A stretch of DNA of 64,000 nucleotides from Cristatella mucedo (Eukaryota > Bryozoa > Phylactolaemata > Cristatellidae): assembly GCA_009760855.2 (NCBI GenBank), contig WPIO01000097.1:1150001-1214000 (forward strand), given 5' to 3'. Within the stretch, counting starts at the first letter, position 1, and each line of letters starts with the position of its first letter. A program made the position numbers and the translations under genes. Below are positions 46,960 to 59,721 of this stretch, in pieces. The notes under the pieces are model-generated. The model did no database searches, was not told the origin of the DNA, and was given only the letters and a program-made list of their open reading frames with translations.

Positions 46960-47796
46960 TAACGTTCAAAGAGACCGGCTCAGAAACTAAAGCGCTAAGG
47001 GGCGGCGTGCGACATTCCTGCTTGCACTTTTCTGAACCTAGCACCTAGCGCTGACCTCAAGACATAGACCGCGAAGTTAAATGCGCTTCGCCTTTCAAGA
47101 CTTCCAGCACGTGTCCTTACAATCGTCTACAGCTGGAGAAGGTCAGAAGCTCGGCTGGCACGTCGTCGACGGCGTGGATGCTGCCACAGCATCCGCCACA
47201 TCTTTGTCTGAGCTTAAGAGGCTCCCTATTAGGAGTCGAATCGACTTCAAGATCCCCCGTGTCGTGGCGTACAGGCCACTTCGCTGGCGAGCACCAGCAG
47301 CGCCATCTAGCCGACCTTCGTGCTCTTGCAGCGCGCTCTTTCAACAATGGCTCTGCGACTTTCGGTCGCCTCGCCGCTCTTTTCCCTCGTTTGAAATATT
47401 TTTTTAATTCGGAGCGTTCAGTTCGTACGCACCGAAAGCCCGGAACTCGCATCTGTCTTCTGCCACTGTCTGCATTGACTTTGACTCGTTGAAATATCAG
47501 CTGAAGACGTTTTTTTCGCTCAGCTTTTCCCATGCTCCGGTGAATCCTGGGTATTTTTATTCTCGCGTGCTTTAAACGCTTATTTGTGCACAGTCAAGCG
47601 CATGCTGCAACTTCCAACTAATAGGAACGGCATGGGCTGTTAAGTGGCGGGCATTTTTATCGACGCCAGACATATCGGGTCGACGCCAAACATATCGGTT
47701 GACTTCACCGGCTAGGCGTATATAGAACACAATGGAGTAGCAAAGAGGTCGTTTAGGTAGGCTGGCTTAAATTACTAGTAGGTCAAAGAGTGAGCC
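46960..47796 (+). repeat. duplicated unit, copy A, part 1
   Basis: Matches 58716-59550 closely: across about 220 bases from ATGCGCTTCGCC I count about seven differences. Within it a degenerate + strand RT C-terminus can be read (LPIRSRIDFKI, then SSYAPKARNSHLSSATV), so the unit is partly LINE-derived. Confidence 0.85.
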
Positions 47797-47803
47797 AGAG
47801 AGA

Positions 47804-47835
<32 letters not shown>
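47797..47835. repeat. (GA)n tract at an RT site
   Basis: The GA run lies on the 5'-coding side of - strand RT remnants reading RRIITVNSRWSSEEALNYAV then TQGSILGP. It occupies the place of the YTLPLAD codons in intact copies. Confidence 0.85.
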
Positions 47836-47839
<4 letters not shown>

Positions 47840-48760
47840 GGTAGCGTGACCAGGATTGGGGCCTAAGATCGAACCCTGAGTTACCGCATAGTTTAAGGCC
47901 TCCTCGGATGACCAACGACTATTTACCGTTATAATTCGTCGACGCACGGGAAGGCTTCTTAGAGGAGTGAGTGCTAGGCGGTTTGGCCGAGTTGGGGGGA
48001 GCTTATCTTTTATCGCAGTTAAGTGGTTTGGCATGTTTATGCTTTATTGTTTAGGCTTATAGTTTATGGCCTAGATTTATGACTTTTCACGTAATTAAGT
48101 GGTGATAACGAGGCAATAGTGTCAGGTTTATGGCAGTACAGCCCTTTGGGTAGTTTTAGGGTTCGCAGGTAAGTGGTTAGTCAGTTTTAGAGTGCATGCA
48201 TGACAACCTAATCTAGCACTGCACAAGTGATAGCTAAGTGTAGCCGAAGGTGTTCCGAAAGGATCCGATAGTCGATTGCATCAAACACAGCTACGAGAAC
48301 TAGGGAAGCTAGCAGAGAGACCCTGATCGGCAAGCAGTGAGTTAAGCAAGTCTAGAAAAAATTTCATGGAAATGCGCGGACCAGCTTTGATGTGGTAAGC
48401 CCAGATGTTTGCGATACTACGTAGCTAACAGTACGCTTACTAAGCAGTGGAATCTATTTAATTGTCTAGATCTTTGGAACAGGATTCATCTTAGAGACTG
48501 CAGGAGATACGCTGGCCAAGCCTTGTCTGAGGGCTAAATTAGCCAGTTTCCGAATAGCACTTTATTTGCCCGTCAGTGTAAAGCTGGTTCTTTCTTCATT
48601 CAGTTGGAGCAGTTTTTCTGCCGTTGAATTCCAAATGTCAGAACGAGACGCTCAGCCAGAGAGCTCTAAGGGAGTTCAGCGTGCTACCAGGGAAAGGAAG
48701 GGAGCAAAGCAGAGCAGAACTGTAATCTGTCTGCAGAAAAGTGAAAGATTCGTTTGGACG
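47836..48760 (-). mobile_element. L2-like RT remnant in duplicated unit
   Basis: On the - strand it contains the degraded RT motif B region (VTQGSILGP) next to the GA run, then interior sequence and, from 48240, words equivalent to the thumb and the primer-grip part near 48480-48700. Very diverged. Confidence 0.55.
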
Positions 48761-49250
48761 TGGCGATTAGATCGGAAAGAAGGAGGCTACAGATCGGGTA
48801 AGAAAGTGGACCAAGAGCAAATTCTCGCGGCACCCTTGTAAGGGTAACCGAATGGTCGTTCACGCTTACGCTCGGGCGCAAGCTCGGATGTAAGCTCAAG
48901 CCCTAAGCTCGGAAATGTTCGACTAAGCTGGGACCTTAACTATTGTAATGCTGTGCCATTGATGCTCCGCTGACTGGCAGTAATGAAGGACTCGGCTGTA
49001 AAAAGCTGCAAGGCGATCCGGCAGAAATAGCCAAGGTCAAACCCAGGTCAGTATTCTCGAGGCGCTTAAACTAGTGAGGTGCCGACTCTGTGGGCTGAGA
49101 AGCTCTAAAACCTTACCTGGAACTTGCTCCCTAGCTGAGATGCTCTGGTAAACTTTTCAGCCATGTTTGATAGGCACGTCCGCTGAATGACAAAGGAGAG
49201 ACTGGGCAGAACTAGCGCAGGCTCTCCCGGTTGAACGTTGACTTCTAAGA
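48761..49250. other. no gene recognised
   Basis: Short frames only, between the LINE remnant and part 2 of the duplicated unit. Confidence 0.35.
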
Positions 49251-49254
49251 AAGA

Positions 49255-50020
49255 CGCCTAGGATGACAGGCTCCTAGGAGGACGCAGGGACAAATCTTGG
49301 CTCACGGACAAACTGCTTCCGTTTGCCACATAGGCCGGCGGCCCTGCCGGCGGACGACGCCCACGCACGGCATTGGCTTGCCCTGCGTATGCGAGCCCAG
49401 TGCGACGAGCTCAGCGCGCCCTCGAGGCCGCGAAAGCAACTCTTCGCATCGCTAGGCACCGGAAAAAAATCCGCCGCGTGGGCTGTCGCTCACGCGGCGG
49501 CGAACGCCCTCCACGCTTTCGGCGACGCCGCTTCCACGCTTCGGCGACGCATCGGCGCGCGCTCAGCCGCTTTTCACTCGCCGGAGCGTCGCGCGGGCAC
49601 GCTTGAGCTACCTTCCGCGTTCTTGCCGCACCCAATGGGCAGCGGAGGCGCCGTAGACTCAGACGAGCGACAAAAAAGCTGCAAAACAAGTCTCTGCCTT
49701 TTTACGTCCAGGCACGAGAGGCGGGGCCGTTGGCCATACCCCGTCCTGTACGTCGGAGACCGGTTTGTCATCCGGTCGAACTATCTGCTTGATCGCTCTA
49801 CGACGGATTCTCGCAGCGAGTGTTTTCAGTACCGAATGCTGTACGATACTTCTTTAATCTCCTGTTGAATCTGCATGTAATCTAGGTGTTCTGTTTCAAA
49901 TAACCTTTCATTAGACAACCACACCAGCTCCACTGTCGTCTGCTTTCTTGCAGCTTCATCATATTTCTAAAATTCGGGCGGGCTTAATCGGGGATCTTAA
50001 ATTTAAGCTGATCAATGCCT
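49255..50020 (+). repeat. duplicated unit, copy A, part 2
   Basis: Starts at GGCTCCTAGGAGGACGCAGG and matches 60478-61300, including a GC-rich centre and, from 49865, a + strand L2 fragment (LHHISKIRAG). It lacks the 12-bp array seen in the other copy. Confidence 0.8.
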
Positions 50021-50024
50021 TTCT

Positions 50025-50417
<393 letters not shown>

Positions 50418-50904
50418 TACAGGTAACAGCCACAAGAATTGGGGGCTAAGACCAAAACCTGAGTAGCGTCGTAGTGGAAGAGCTTATCGGATGACCAAAA
50501 ACCATTTACAGTTACGCTCTTTCGACGCATAGGTAGGCTTTATATACGAGGGACTTCTAGCCGGTTTTAAGGAGTAGGGGTTCAGATTCTATAGCAGGTC
50601 AGCGGCTTGGCACGTTAAAGCTTTAGGCTTCGGCTTACAGTGTATGTTTCAGATTTATCGCTTCACTGATAAGGGGTGTTGACAAGGCAATGGTGTAAGC
50701 TTTACGGCTTTGCAGTGCTTCGGCAGATTTAAGGTTTACGGTTTCCATATAAGCAGTTGGTCGGTTTTATAGTATACCCGACAACGTAGTTTAGCTGTGT
50801 TGCGATAGCTAGGTGTATGGATACGTTCTCCAAAAAGGATCGAATGGTCAATTTCATCAAACACAGCTAAGAGACGTAGGAAGGCTAGCAGAGAGGTCCT
50901 AATA
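50418..50904 (-). mobile_element. L2-like RT remnant, third copy
   Basis: The sequence parallels 47836-48330 and 60180-60470 (for example AAGGATCGAATGGTCAATTTC against AAGGATCCGATAGTCGATTGC) and carries the same RT motif B remnant next to a GA tract. Confidence 0.65.
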
Positions 50905-53076
50905 ATAATAATAATGATAATAATTCACTTAATAAAGCGCCCTTAGAGAACTTAATATCTCTCTAGGCGCTTTACATTTGCTGTAAAGTGAAATGCAATT
51001 GAATGGTAAGTAAAATCATGCTTTAAAAACAAACAAAATGAATAATATGGTTAGGGGTGACATGCACAGGGTCATCATGCAAATGTGGTTAGTGGCAGCA
51101 TGCACAGTGTCAGCACGCATAAGCACACGGAGGACGAATCACAGGGACCCACTAAATGCTGTCCTAAATAGGTGTGTTTTTAGGTTCCTTTTAAATGTGG
51201 TCAGGTCAGGGGATATTCTGACGCAGGTCGGGAGGGAGTTCCAGGCTTTGGGAGCATATGAACTAAATGCACGGTCTCCAAAGGATTTAAGGTTTGTATG
51301 AGGTATTTCTAAACTGTTGGATTCCGAAAAGTGAGTGGTACGATGCTTGGCCTGATGGGGTAGTATATCTGACAGATAGGCTGGAGCCAAAGAGTGAGTG
51401 GAACCTAAAAGTGAGCGACAAAACCTTGAAGTCAATCCGTTGCTTGACTGGTAGCCAGTGCAGGTCGGCGAGAAGTGGAGTAATGTGGCAACTGCGACGC
51501 TCACGACAGACAAGCCTAGCTGCAGAGTTTTGCACCAGCTGCAATCGCCTGATCGCACATGCTGGTAGGCCAGTAAGCAGTGGGTTGCAGAAGTCGAGAC
51601 GGGATGTCACGAATGCATGGACCAACTTAGACGTGGTATCCTTATCTAAACAAGCCCGAATTATTGCAATGTTATGAAGCTGAAAATAGGCAGATTTGAC
51701 TGTGGAGCTGATATGGTCGTCTAACGAGAGGTCGCTTTGGAATATGACACCTAGATTTCGAGCTGATGCAACTGGAGATATGCTGGCAGAGCCAATTTTG
51801 AAAGTCAGCCTTTCCAATTTCTGAATAACACTAGGTTTGCCCATAACTAGTAAGTTAGTTTTATCATCGTTTAGTTTTAGAAAATTTGCTGCCATCCATG
51901 ATCGGATGGCATCAATGCATGCAGCAAGTGAGTTGAGAGAATTTGAGGTGCTCGAAGGCTGGGAGGGATCAAAGCAAAGGTACAACTGAGTGTCATCCGC
52001 ATAGAAGTGAAAGCCTAGATTGTGCTTGGCAATCACATCAGCGAGAGGGAGAGTATAAACGGTCAAAAGGACCGGACCTAGCACAGAGCCCTGAGGTACT
52101 CCATATTTTAGAGGTACTTCAGATGATCTTTGTCCATTCACGTCAACACTCTGGAGTCTCCCACTGAGATAGGACCTGAACCACTGCAGAGCAGTGCCAG
52201 TGAAGCCCAGGCGAGATGAGAGGCGCTCTAGAAGTACTTTGTGATCGATGGTATCAAAAGCTGCCGAAAGATCAAGCAAAACAAGCAGAGACACTCTACC
52301 CATGTCTGCATTCCTAAGTAGGTCGTTGTATACATGAAGCAATCCTGACTCTGTGGAGTGATTAGCTCTCTAGCCAGACTGGAACTTACTAACAAAGTGT
52401 GAGATTTCGATATACGAGTTCAGCTGGTCCGCCACGACCCGTTCGAGTGTCTTTGATAGGAATGGTTGAAGGAAAACTGGGCGGTAGTTGCTCAAGTTCT
52501 CTTGGTCAAGTTTAGCTTTCTTGAGAAGTGGCCTGACTACAGCTTTTTTGAAAGGTGCTGGGACATGACCTGAGGCTAATGACATATTAATTATGTTAGT
52601 TATGCATGGCAGCAGCAGATCAATGCAACGTAGGAGCAGGAAAGTGGAAATAGGGTCCAGAGGACTTGTTGTCTTCTTTGATTGAGATACGAACTTTAGG
52701 ACTAGATCACTAGTGACCTGCCTAAATGCAGACATTGAGGTGCAGCCAGGAACCGAGGAACAGCATTCTAGTGGGGAGTTTGTCATCGCAGGGATGGATT
52801 CCCTGATCTTGTCTATCTTCTGCACAAAGAATCGAGAGAAGCGATCGGCTAGATCATCATTAGGATCATCAGGTAAGGAGCTAATCTGGGAACGGTTGAG
52901 GAGATGGTTTATTGTCGACATCAGCATTTTTGGATTGTGCATATGTGATTCAACAATGTTTTTATAAAAACTAGACTTAGCCTTTGCTAGGATCGATTGG
53001 TACGACCTACAGTAGTCTTCATATGCCTGTCGATGGACAGGTAGTCCGGTCCTACCCTGATTGGTGTGCAGTAAGT
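50905..53076 (-). mobile_element. L2 LINE, best RT-bearing copy
   Basis: The - strand order from the 3' end is an AAT repeat, the stem-loop (50925-50985), 3' UTR, RT C-terminus, thumb, palm, fingers and a pre-RT linker up to about 53076, where it meets the tail of another copy. No endonuclease part remains. It is the best template in the window for reconstructing the family by alignment, but it is 5'-truncated and broken as described for its RT. Confidence 0.92.
51139..53076 (-). pseudogene. L2 reverse transcriptase, broken
   Basis: About 620 codons of RT. The linker and fingers read YEDYCRSYQSILAKAKSSFY and NPKMLMSTINHLLNRSQ, then VVRPLLKKAKLDQENLSNYR. Motif A is LLVLLDLSAAFDTIDH, motif B VPQGSVLGPVL and motif C FHFYADDTQLYL, so the catalytic Asp residues of A and C are present. 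Two lesions are visible: an in-frame TAG at 52370-52372, where sister copies read FRANHSTES, and a +1 frameshift near 51400 between LTFR and HSLAPAYLSD. The reaction of the family is target-primed reverse transcription of the LINE RNA. This copy cannot make a full protein. Confidence 0.9.
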
Positions 53077-54809
53077 TAATAATAATAATGACATATTTTT
53101 TTAGCGCCCTCAAAGAACTTAATCTCTTTCTAGCCACTTTTCATTTGCTTCCAAGAAGCATTGTCGAATGGTTAACGTTAGCATACTCAATAGCATCAAG
53201 CATAGGCATGGTTAGAGGTGACATACAGAGGACCACCATGCAAATATGGCTAGTGGCAGCATGCACAATGTCAACACGCATAAACACATGAAGGACGAAT
53301 CGCATGGACCTACTAAATGCTGTGATAAAAATAGGTGCGCTTAGCTACTTTTTAAATGTGGGAAAGTCAGGGGATGTCGCGACGCCAGTCCAAAGTGAAC
53401 TCTAGGCTTTGGAAATACACGAACTAAAAAGCACGGTCTCCAAAGAATTTGAGGCTCGTGCGAGGCCTAGGTAAACGAATAGATTCCGAAAAGTAGGTGG
53501 TACCATGCTTAGTTCGGTGGGTGAGTAGATATGATAGGTAGGCTAGAGTTAAAGAATTATGGGACCTAAACGTGAGTGACAGAACCCTGAAGTCGATGCG
53601 TTGCTTGACTGGAGCCAGTGCAGGTCGGCTAGAAGTGGTGTATTGTGTAAACTGCGACGCTCACGACAGAAAAGCTTGGCTGTAGAGTTTTGCACCACAT
53701 GTGAGTGCCTGATTCCACAGGCCGATAGACCAGCAAGCAGTGAGTTACAAAAGTCAAGACTTGGTGTCACAAATGAATTTATATAAATTTATTTACATGT
53801 GGTATCCCTGTCTAGGCAAGTTCGAGGTTAAGCAATCTTGTGCAGCTGAAAGTAGAGTTGACTTAGGTACTGATTTAGTCGTCTGGTGAAAGGTCACTTT
53901 GAAACATGAAACTTAGATTTCGTGCAGATTCAAAACGACATATGCTGGCAGAGCCGATTTCGATTGTTGGGTTTTCCAATTTCTGAACCACACTTGGTTT
54001 TCCTATAACCACCAGGTTAGTTTTATCATCGTTCAATTTAAGAAAGTTTGCTTCTATTCTCCTGCGGATTTTATCAATACATGCAGCAAGGGATAAAAGA
54101 ATTCGACGTGCTAGAGGGCTAGGAGAGATCAAAGCGAGGGTAAAACGAGCTGCATAGAAGTGAAAGCCACGTTTGTGTCCAGCTATCACATCGGCAAGAT
54201 TGAGAGTATAAACCGAGTAACAACCGGACTAAGCATAGAGCCCTGAGGTATCGCATACTTCAGTGGTTCCTCGGATAATATTTTTAGTTTGTATCAACAC
54301 TCTGGAGTCTCCCACTGAGATAGGACCTGAAATATTGCGTTGCAGTGTCAGTGATGCTCAGGCAAGATAAGAAGCCGTGAAAAAGGACTCGGTGATCGAT
54401 GGTATTTAAAGCTGTCAAAAGATCAAGCGAAACAAGCACAGATACGCTACCTAAGTCTGCATTCCTAAGAAGGTCATTATTTACGCGAAACGATTACTCA
54501 TTGGAGTGATTAGCTCTAAAACTATACTGGAACTTACAAGCAAGGTTTGAAGTTTCAATATTTGAGTTCAACTGGACTGCCACGACTCATTTCAGTTCCA
54601 TTGAAATGAATGGTAGAAGGGACATTGGGAACAATTTTCTGAAGTTCTCTTGATCTAGTATTGCCTTTTTTGAGTAGCGGCCTGACTGCAGCCTTTTTAA
54701 AGGGTGCTGGGAGACGATCTGTATCTAACGTCATATGTATGATGTTAGCTAAGCATGCCAGCAGCATATCTCTGAATCGCAGAAGTCGGACAGTGGAAAT
54801 GTAAAGCGC

Positions 54810-54855
<46 letters not shown>

Positions 54856-55520
54856 GGCTCTCTGAGGGCGCTTTATCAAGTGCATTATTATTATTATTAA
54901 ATAGGGTGTAGAGGAATAGTTGTCTTCTTTGATTGGGATATGAACTTCAGGACGAGGTTACTAGTGGCCTCATTGAATTTAGACATTGACGTGCTGCGCG
55001 GAATTGAGGGACTTGATTCCAGGGAAGATGCTGTCACTTTAGGGATAGACTCACTGATCTTTTTTTTCTTATTCTCAGTGAAGCTAGAGAAGCGACCGGC
55101 TAGATTATCACAGGGATCACTAGGCAAGGAGCTACACTGGGAGCGGCTACGGAGATGATTGATCGTAGACATTAGAATTTTTTAATCGTGCATCTGTAAT
55201 TCAAAAATGTTTTTATTGCTAGGATCGATAGGTACGATCTACAGTAGTTCTCGCATGCCTGCTGACGGACAGTCAGTCCCGATTTTGTGTACGCTATTTC
55301 CAGCTTGCGCTTAGTAGGCCTAGCTAGCTTAATGTCTGCAGTACACCAAAGGCCGTCTGGGCGAGGGTGTACAGTGTGGTAAGTCATAGGTGCAAGCTCG
55401 TCGAGTATATGAACTAGTATTGTAGCAATCTACCAATGATGACAGGTCGGAAGGGGGAGTGAGGAGCAGAGGCGAAGCAGATATGCTCGCACAGACAGCA
55501 TCAATTTCAAGGGTCTTAAT
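53077..55520 (-). mobile_element. older L2 LINE copy
   Basis: Head-to-tail upstream neighbour of the previous copy, starting with its own AAT repeat and tail at 53077-53145. RT words include KLNDDKTNLVVIGKPSVVQK (53875-54189), FKKAAVRPLLKKG (54555-54767) and MSTINHLRSRSQ (54897-55172). Many stops. A tail-only + strand insertion splits it at 54801-54898. Confidence 0.85.
54801..54898 (+). mobile_element. 98-bp tail-only L2 insertion with TSD
   Basis: The insert reads GTAAAGCGCC, an expanded (GA)n, GGGCTCTCTGAGGGCGC, TTTATCAAGTG and an ATT repeat on the + strand, inside a - strand LINE. The flanks are GTGGAAAT on the left and AAATAGGG on the right. The uninterrupted sister copy at about 52645 reads GTGGAAATAGGG, so AAAT is the target-site duplication. 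Only the stem-loop and ATT repeat were inserted. Confidence 0.88.
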
Positions 55521-55524
55521 GATA

Positions 55525-58470
55525 AAAAAATAATAACAATACATTTTTTATTGCACCCTAAAAAGAACTTGATCTCTTTCTAGGCACTTTATATTTGCTG
55601 CAAAGGAAGCACGATCGAATTCTTAGTGGTAGCATGCTTAATAAACAGCAAGAGTGACATTGTTAGGAGTGACGTGCACAGACAGGGTCAGCACGCACAA
55701 GCATGTAAAGGACAACCACACGGACCCACTAAGTGCTTTGTTAAAGAAGTGCTTTTTAGTTACTTTTTAATTGTGGTCAAGTCAGGTGGTGTCGTGAAGC
55801 AAGACGGAAGTAAGTTCCAGGCTTTGGGAGAAACGAACTAAAGCCAGGCACTGTCTCCAAAAGATTTGAAGTTCGTTGGAGGTAAAGGTAAACAGTTAGA
55901 TTCCGAAAAGCAGATGGTACGAGACTTAGCTTGGTGGGGGAGTAGATCTGATAGGTAGGCTGGAGCCAAGGAAAGAGACTTAAAGCGAGTGACAAAACCT
56001 TGAAGTCGATGCGTTACTTGAATGAGAGCCAGTGCAGGTTGGCAAGAACTGGTGGCTAGAGGTGGCAACTTCCACGTTCACGACAGACGAGCCTAGCTGC
56101 AGAATTTTGCTCAAGCTGTAAGGGCCTGATTGCACAGGTCAGTAGACCAGCAAGCACTGAGCTACATAAGTCGAGACGGGATGCCTGGCAAAATGCATGG
56201 ACAAATTTGGATGCAGTATTCCTGTCAAGCCCGAATTATAGCAATGTTATGCAGCTGAAAGTAGGCAGAATTTACTGTGGAGCTGACGTGGTCGTCTAAT
56301 GAAAGGTTACCTCTGAACAGGACGCTTAGATTTCGTGCAGACTCAGCACGACATGTGCTGGTAGAGCCGATTTTGAGCGTTAACTTTTCTAATTTCTAAA
56401 TCGCACTTGGTTTTCTAATTATTGGTAATTTTGTATCATCATTCATTTTAAAAATGTTTGCCGCCATCCCTGTGCAGATGTCATCAACACATGCAGCAAG
56501 GGAGTTGAAAGAATTTTTCAAGCTAGAGAGCTGGAAGGGATCAAAGCAAAAGAGCAGCTGACTGTCATCTGCATTGAATTGAGAGCCTAGATTGTGCCTG
56601 GCAATCACATCGGCAAGAGGGACAGTATAAACCATGAAAAGAGCTGGACCAAGCACAGAGCACAAAGGAATCCCATACTTAAGAGGTTTCTCAGATGATC
56701 TTTGTTAATTCATATCAATACCTTGAAGTCTCCCATTGAGATGGAACCTGAACCATTGCAGGTCAGTGCCAGTGATGCCCAGGCGAGATGAGAGGCGCTC
56801 AATAATGACTTGGTGATTGATAGTATCAAAAGCTGCCGAAAGATCGAGCAAAACAAGCAGAGAGACTGTACGCAAGTCTGCATTCTTAAGTAGGTCATTG
56901 TACACTTGAAGCAATGCTGACTCCGAGGAGTGATTAGCTCTAAAGCCAGGCTAGAACTTACTAGCAAGGTTTAACGTTTCAATACATGAGTTCAGGTGGT
57001 CTGCCATGACTCGTTCCAGTGTCTTTGATAGGACCGGCAGAAGGAACACTGAGCGGAAGTTGCCCGAGTTCTCTTGGCTTAGTGTTGCTTTCAGTTACCC
57101 AACTACAGCCTTTTTTAAAGATGCTGGGACATTATCTGAGGTAATGACATATTAATAATGTTAGTTATGCGTGGCAGAAGCAGATCTCTACATTTTGGAA
57201 GCTGGACAGTAAGAATAGGGTCTAGAGGACTAGTTGCATTTTTTGATTGAGCGTCAGAACGAGGTCATTAGTGGCCTCCTTTAGTAAAGACGATTAAGTT
57301 CTGCATGGAATTGAAGGACAGGGTTCCAGAGAAGATGCTGTAATCTTAGGGATGGACTTTCTGATATTTTCTATCTTGTTAAAAAGAAGCCAGAGAAGCG
57401 ATCAGCTAGATTATCACAAGGATCACTAGGGCAGGAGATAACCCACGGGTGGTTATGGAGATGGTTGATCCTAGACATCTGCATTTTTGGATTGTGCATC
57501 CGTGATTCGACAATGCTTTTATAGAAGCTATACTTGGCCTTTGCTAGGATCGATTGGTACGATTTACAGTAGTCGTCGTTTGCCTGCCATCGATAGGACT
57601 GTCAGTCCTGATATTTTGTGTGCTTTTCAAGCCTGCGGTTAGTAGACCTATCTATTTTAATGTCTGCAGTAAACCAAAGGCCGTCAGAGCGAGGGCGCAC
57701 AGTGCGCTTAGTCAGAGGTGCAAACCCGTCGAGTGTTGCCAGCTATTGTCGTGCTGTAGAAATCTACCAATGATGAAGAGGAATGGAGTCAGTTGATGGG
57801 GATGGAGCAGCAGAGGCGAAGCAGATATTTTCGCACGGATAGTAATAATGTCAAATTGCCTTGATGTTTCACGATTCACAGGTGATTTTAGATGACGAGG
57901 ATGGCACATGTTGTACACCGAATGAGATCTGCACGTGGTCAGATTAGCAGAATGTGGTACCAATAGGTGATGATAGCGTACAGCTGCAGGAGATAACTTG
58001 CTCGAGTGTGTGACCCTTGATGTGAGTAGGGCTATGCACGTGAGCCACAAGAGACACTTGTTCAGACAGTGCACAAAATTGGGGGCTGAAGACTTCAGAT
58101 AAGTTATCAATAAAAATGTTGAAATAATCCATTACGGGAAAGGATCAATTTCTTGCATACAGAATCGAAATGAGATCAGAAAAACTTGAGATAAAGGAGG
58201 AAGTGGTACTTATGATGATAAACTACTGCCACCATTCGTTGCTTGTTGCCGGGTGAACGCAAAATAATAGACTCACACGAATGTTTCTATCGGACAGCAA
58301 GCGGCTAGAAACCAAGAATGACCTTGCGATAACACGACTCTGCCTCCTGCTTTTATTGATTTAGGGATGTGAGAGAATGAGGAGCTTGTCGGAATTGCGT
58401 CGTACATGGTCAGCGAATTACCGATTTTAGCTAGATTTCGGTCAAGGCGAGCAGTTCGAGGCTTTTATTT
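55525..58470 (-). mobile_element. L2 LINE copy reaching the endonuclease end
   Basis: The third head-to-tail copy. Motifs: LLVLLDLSAAFDTINHQVII (56705-56914), a Phe-Asn-Ala-Asp-Asp box near 56570 (variant of YADD), and, at its 5' end, VSLVAHVHSPTHIKGHTLEQ VIS (57712-58132, written here with a break), which is the end of the APE-type endonuclease domain and its linker. Stops and frameshifts throughout make it inactive. Confidence 0.85.
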
Positions 58471-58715
58471 CAGAAGCAATGTCGCTTATTAATAGGGTGT
58501 TTTTAGACATTGAGCAAGAATTCCTAAGGCGAGCATTAGGTTGGGCCGCTGGACTAGTAGCAGGCCTGGTGACCGTCAGGTTAGAGAGATTCACGTCGAC
58601 GCACGGTGGGAGCAGGAGCTGGACGCTTCGAGACGGCAGTGCTCAACGGCTCTCAGCTCACGCCCCCCTCGACTGCGGCTCCGCCGCGAGCTGAGATCTT
58701 TTGTTATGTTATGCA
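58471..58715. other. no gene recognised
   Basis: A short CpG-richer stretch between the LINE array and the second copy of the duplicated unit. Confidence 0.35.
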
Positions 58716-59552
58716 TAATCAAAGAGACCGACTCGGAAATTAAAGCAACAAGGGGCGGCGTGCGACATTCCTGCTTGCACTTTTCTGAACCTAGCACCTA
58801 GCGCTGACCTCGACATAGACCACGAAGTTAAATGCGCTTCGCCTTTCAAGACTTCCAGCACGTGTCCTTACAATCGTCTACAGCTGGAGAAGGTCAGAAG
58901 CTCGGCTGGCACGTCATCGACGGCGTGGATGCTGCCACAGCATCCGCCACATCTTTTTCTGCGCTTAACTGGCTCCCTATTAGGAGTCGAATCGACTTTA
59001 AGATCCCCCGTGTCGTGGCGTACAGGTCACTTCGCTGGCGAGCACCAGCAGCGCCATCTAGCCGACCTTCGTGCTCTTGCAGCGCGCTCTTTCAACAATA
59101 GCTCTGCGACTTTCGGTCGCCTCGCCGCTCCTTTCCCTCGTTTGAAATATTTTTTTTAATTCGGAGCGTTCAGTTCGTACGCACCGAAAGTCAGGAACTC
59201 GCATCTGTCTTCTGCCACTGCCTGCATTGACTTTGACTCGTTGAAATGTCAGCTAAAGACGTTTTTTCCGCTCAGCTTTTCCTATGCTCCAGTGAATCCT
59301 GGGTTTTTTTATTCTCGTGTGCTTTAAACGCTTATTGGTGCACAATTAAGCGCATGCTGGAAATGAAGCTCCTTAATCCAATGAATGAAAACGGCCTTGA
59401 AGGGCAGCTAAGGGGAAGGTATTTTTATCGGGTTGATGCAAGACTTTTCTGGTGACTTCGCCAGCTAGGTGTACAATGAGCAAAATGAAGGAGCAAAGAG
59501 GTCGGTTAAGGGAGGCTGATGTAAGTGAGTGAAGCGACTAGTAGGTCAGACA
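58716..59552 (+). repeat. duplicated unit, copy B, part 1
   Basis: Counterpart of 46960-47796, in the same orientation 11.8 kb away. It contains the same LINE-derived + strand frame (LNWLPIRSRIDFKI). Confidence 0.85.
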
Positions 59553-59561
59553 GATAGAGAT

Positions 59562-59628
<67 letters not shown>
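59553..59628. repeat. (GA)n tract at an RT site
   Basis: The GA run ends in GAGAGTATAGG, which on the - strand reads CCTATACTCTC and abuts VNVNGCWLSEEPYKV, the degraded RT motif B region. Same site as at 47797 and 50025. Confidence 0.9.
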
Positions 59629-59630
<2 letters not shown>

Positions 59631-59721
59631 AGGTAGCAGAAAGCACTTGAAGAGGGCTTAAGGCTAAACCCCGAGTCACTTTGTACGGTTCCTCGGATAA
59701 CCAACAGCCATTAACATTTAC

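Noticed and set aside
49323-49868. 181-codon + strand frame in the duplicated unit
   Set aside because: The counterpart in the second copy is frame-shifted and interrupted by the 12-bp array, so there is no conserved reading frame.
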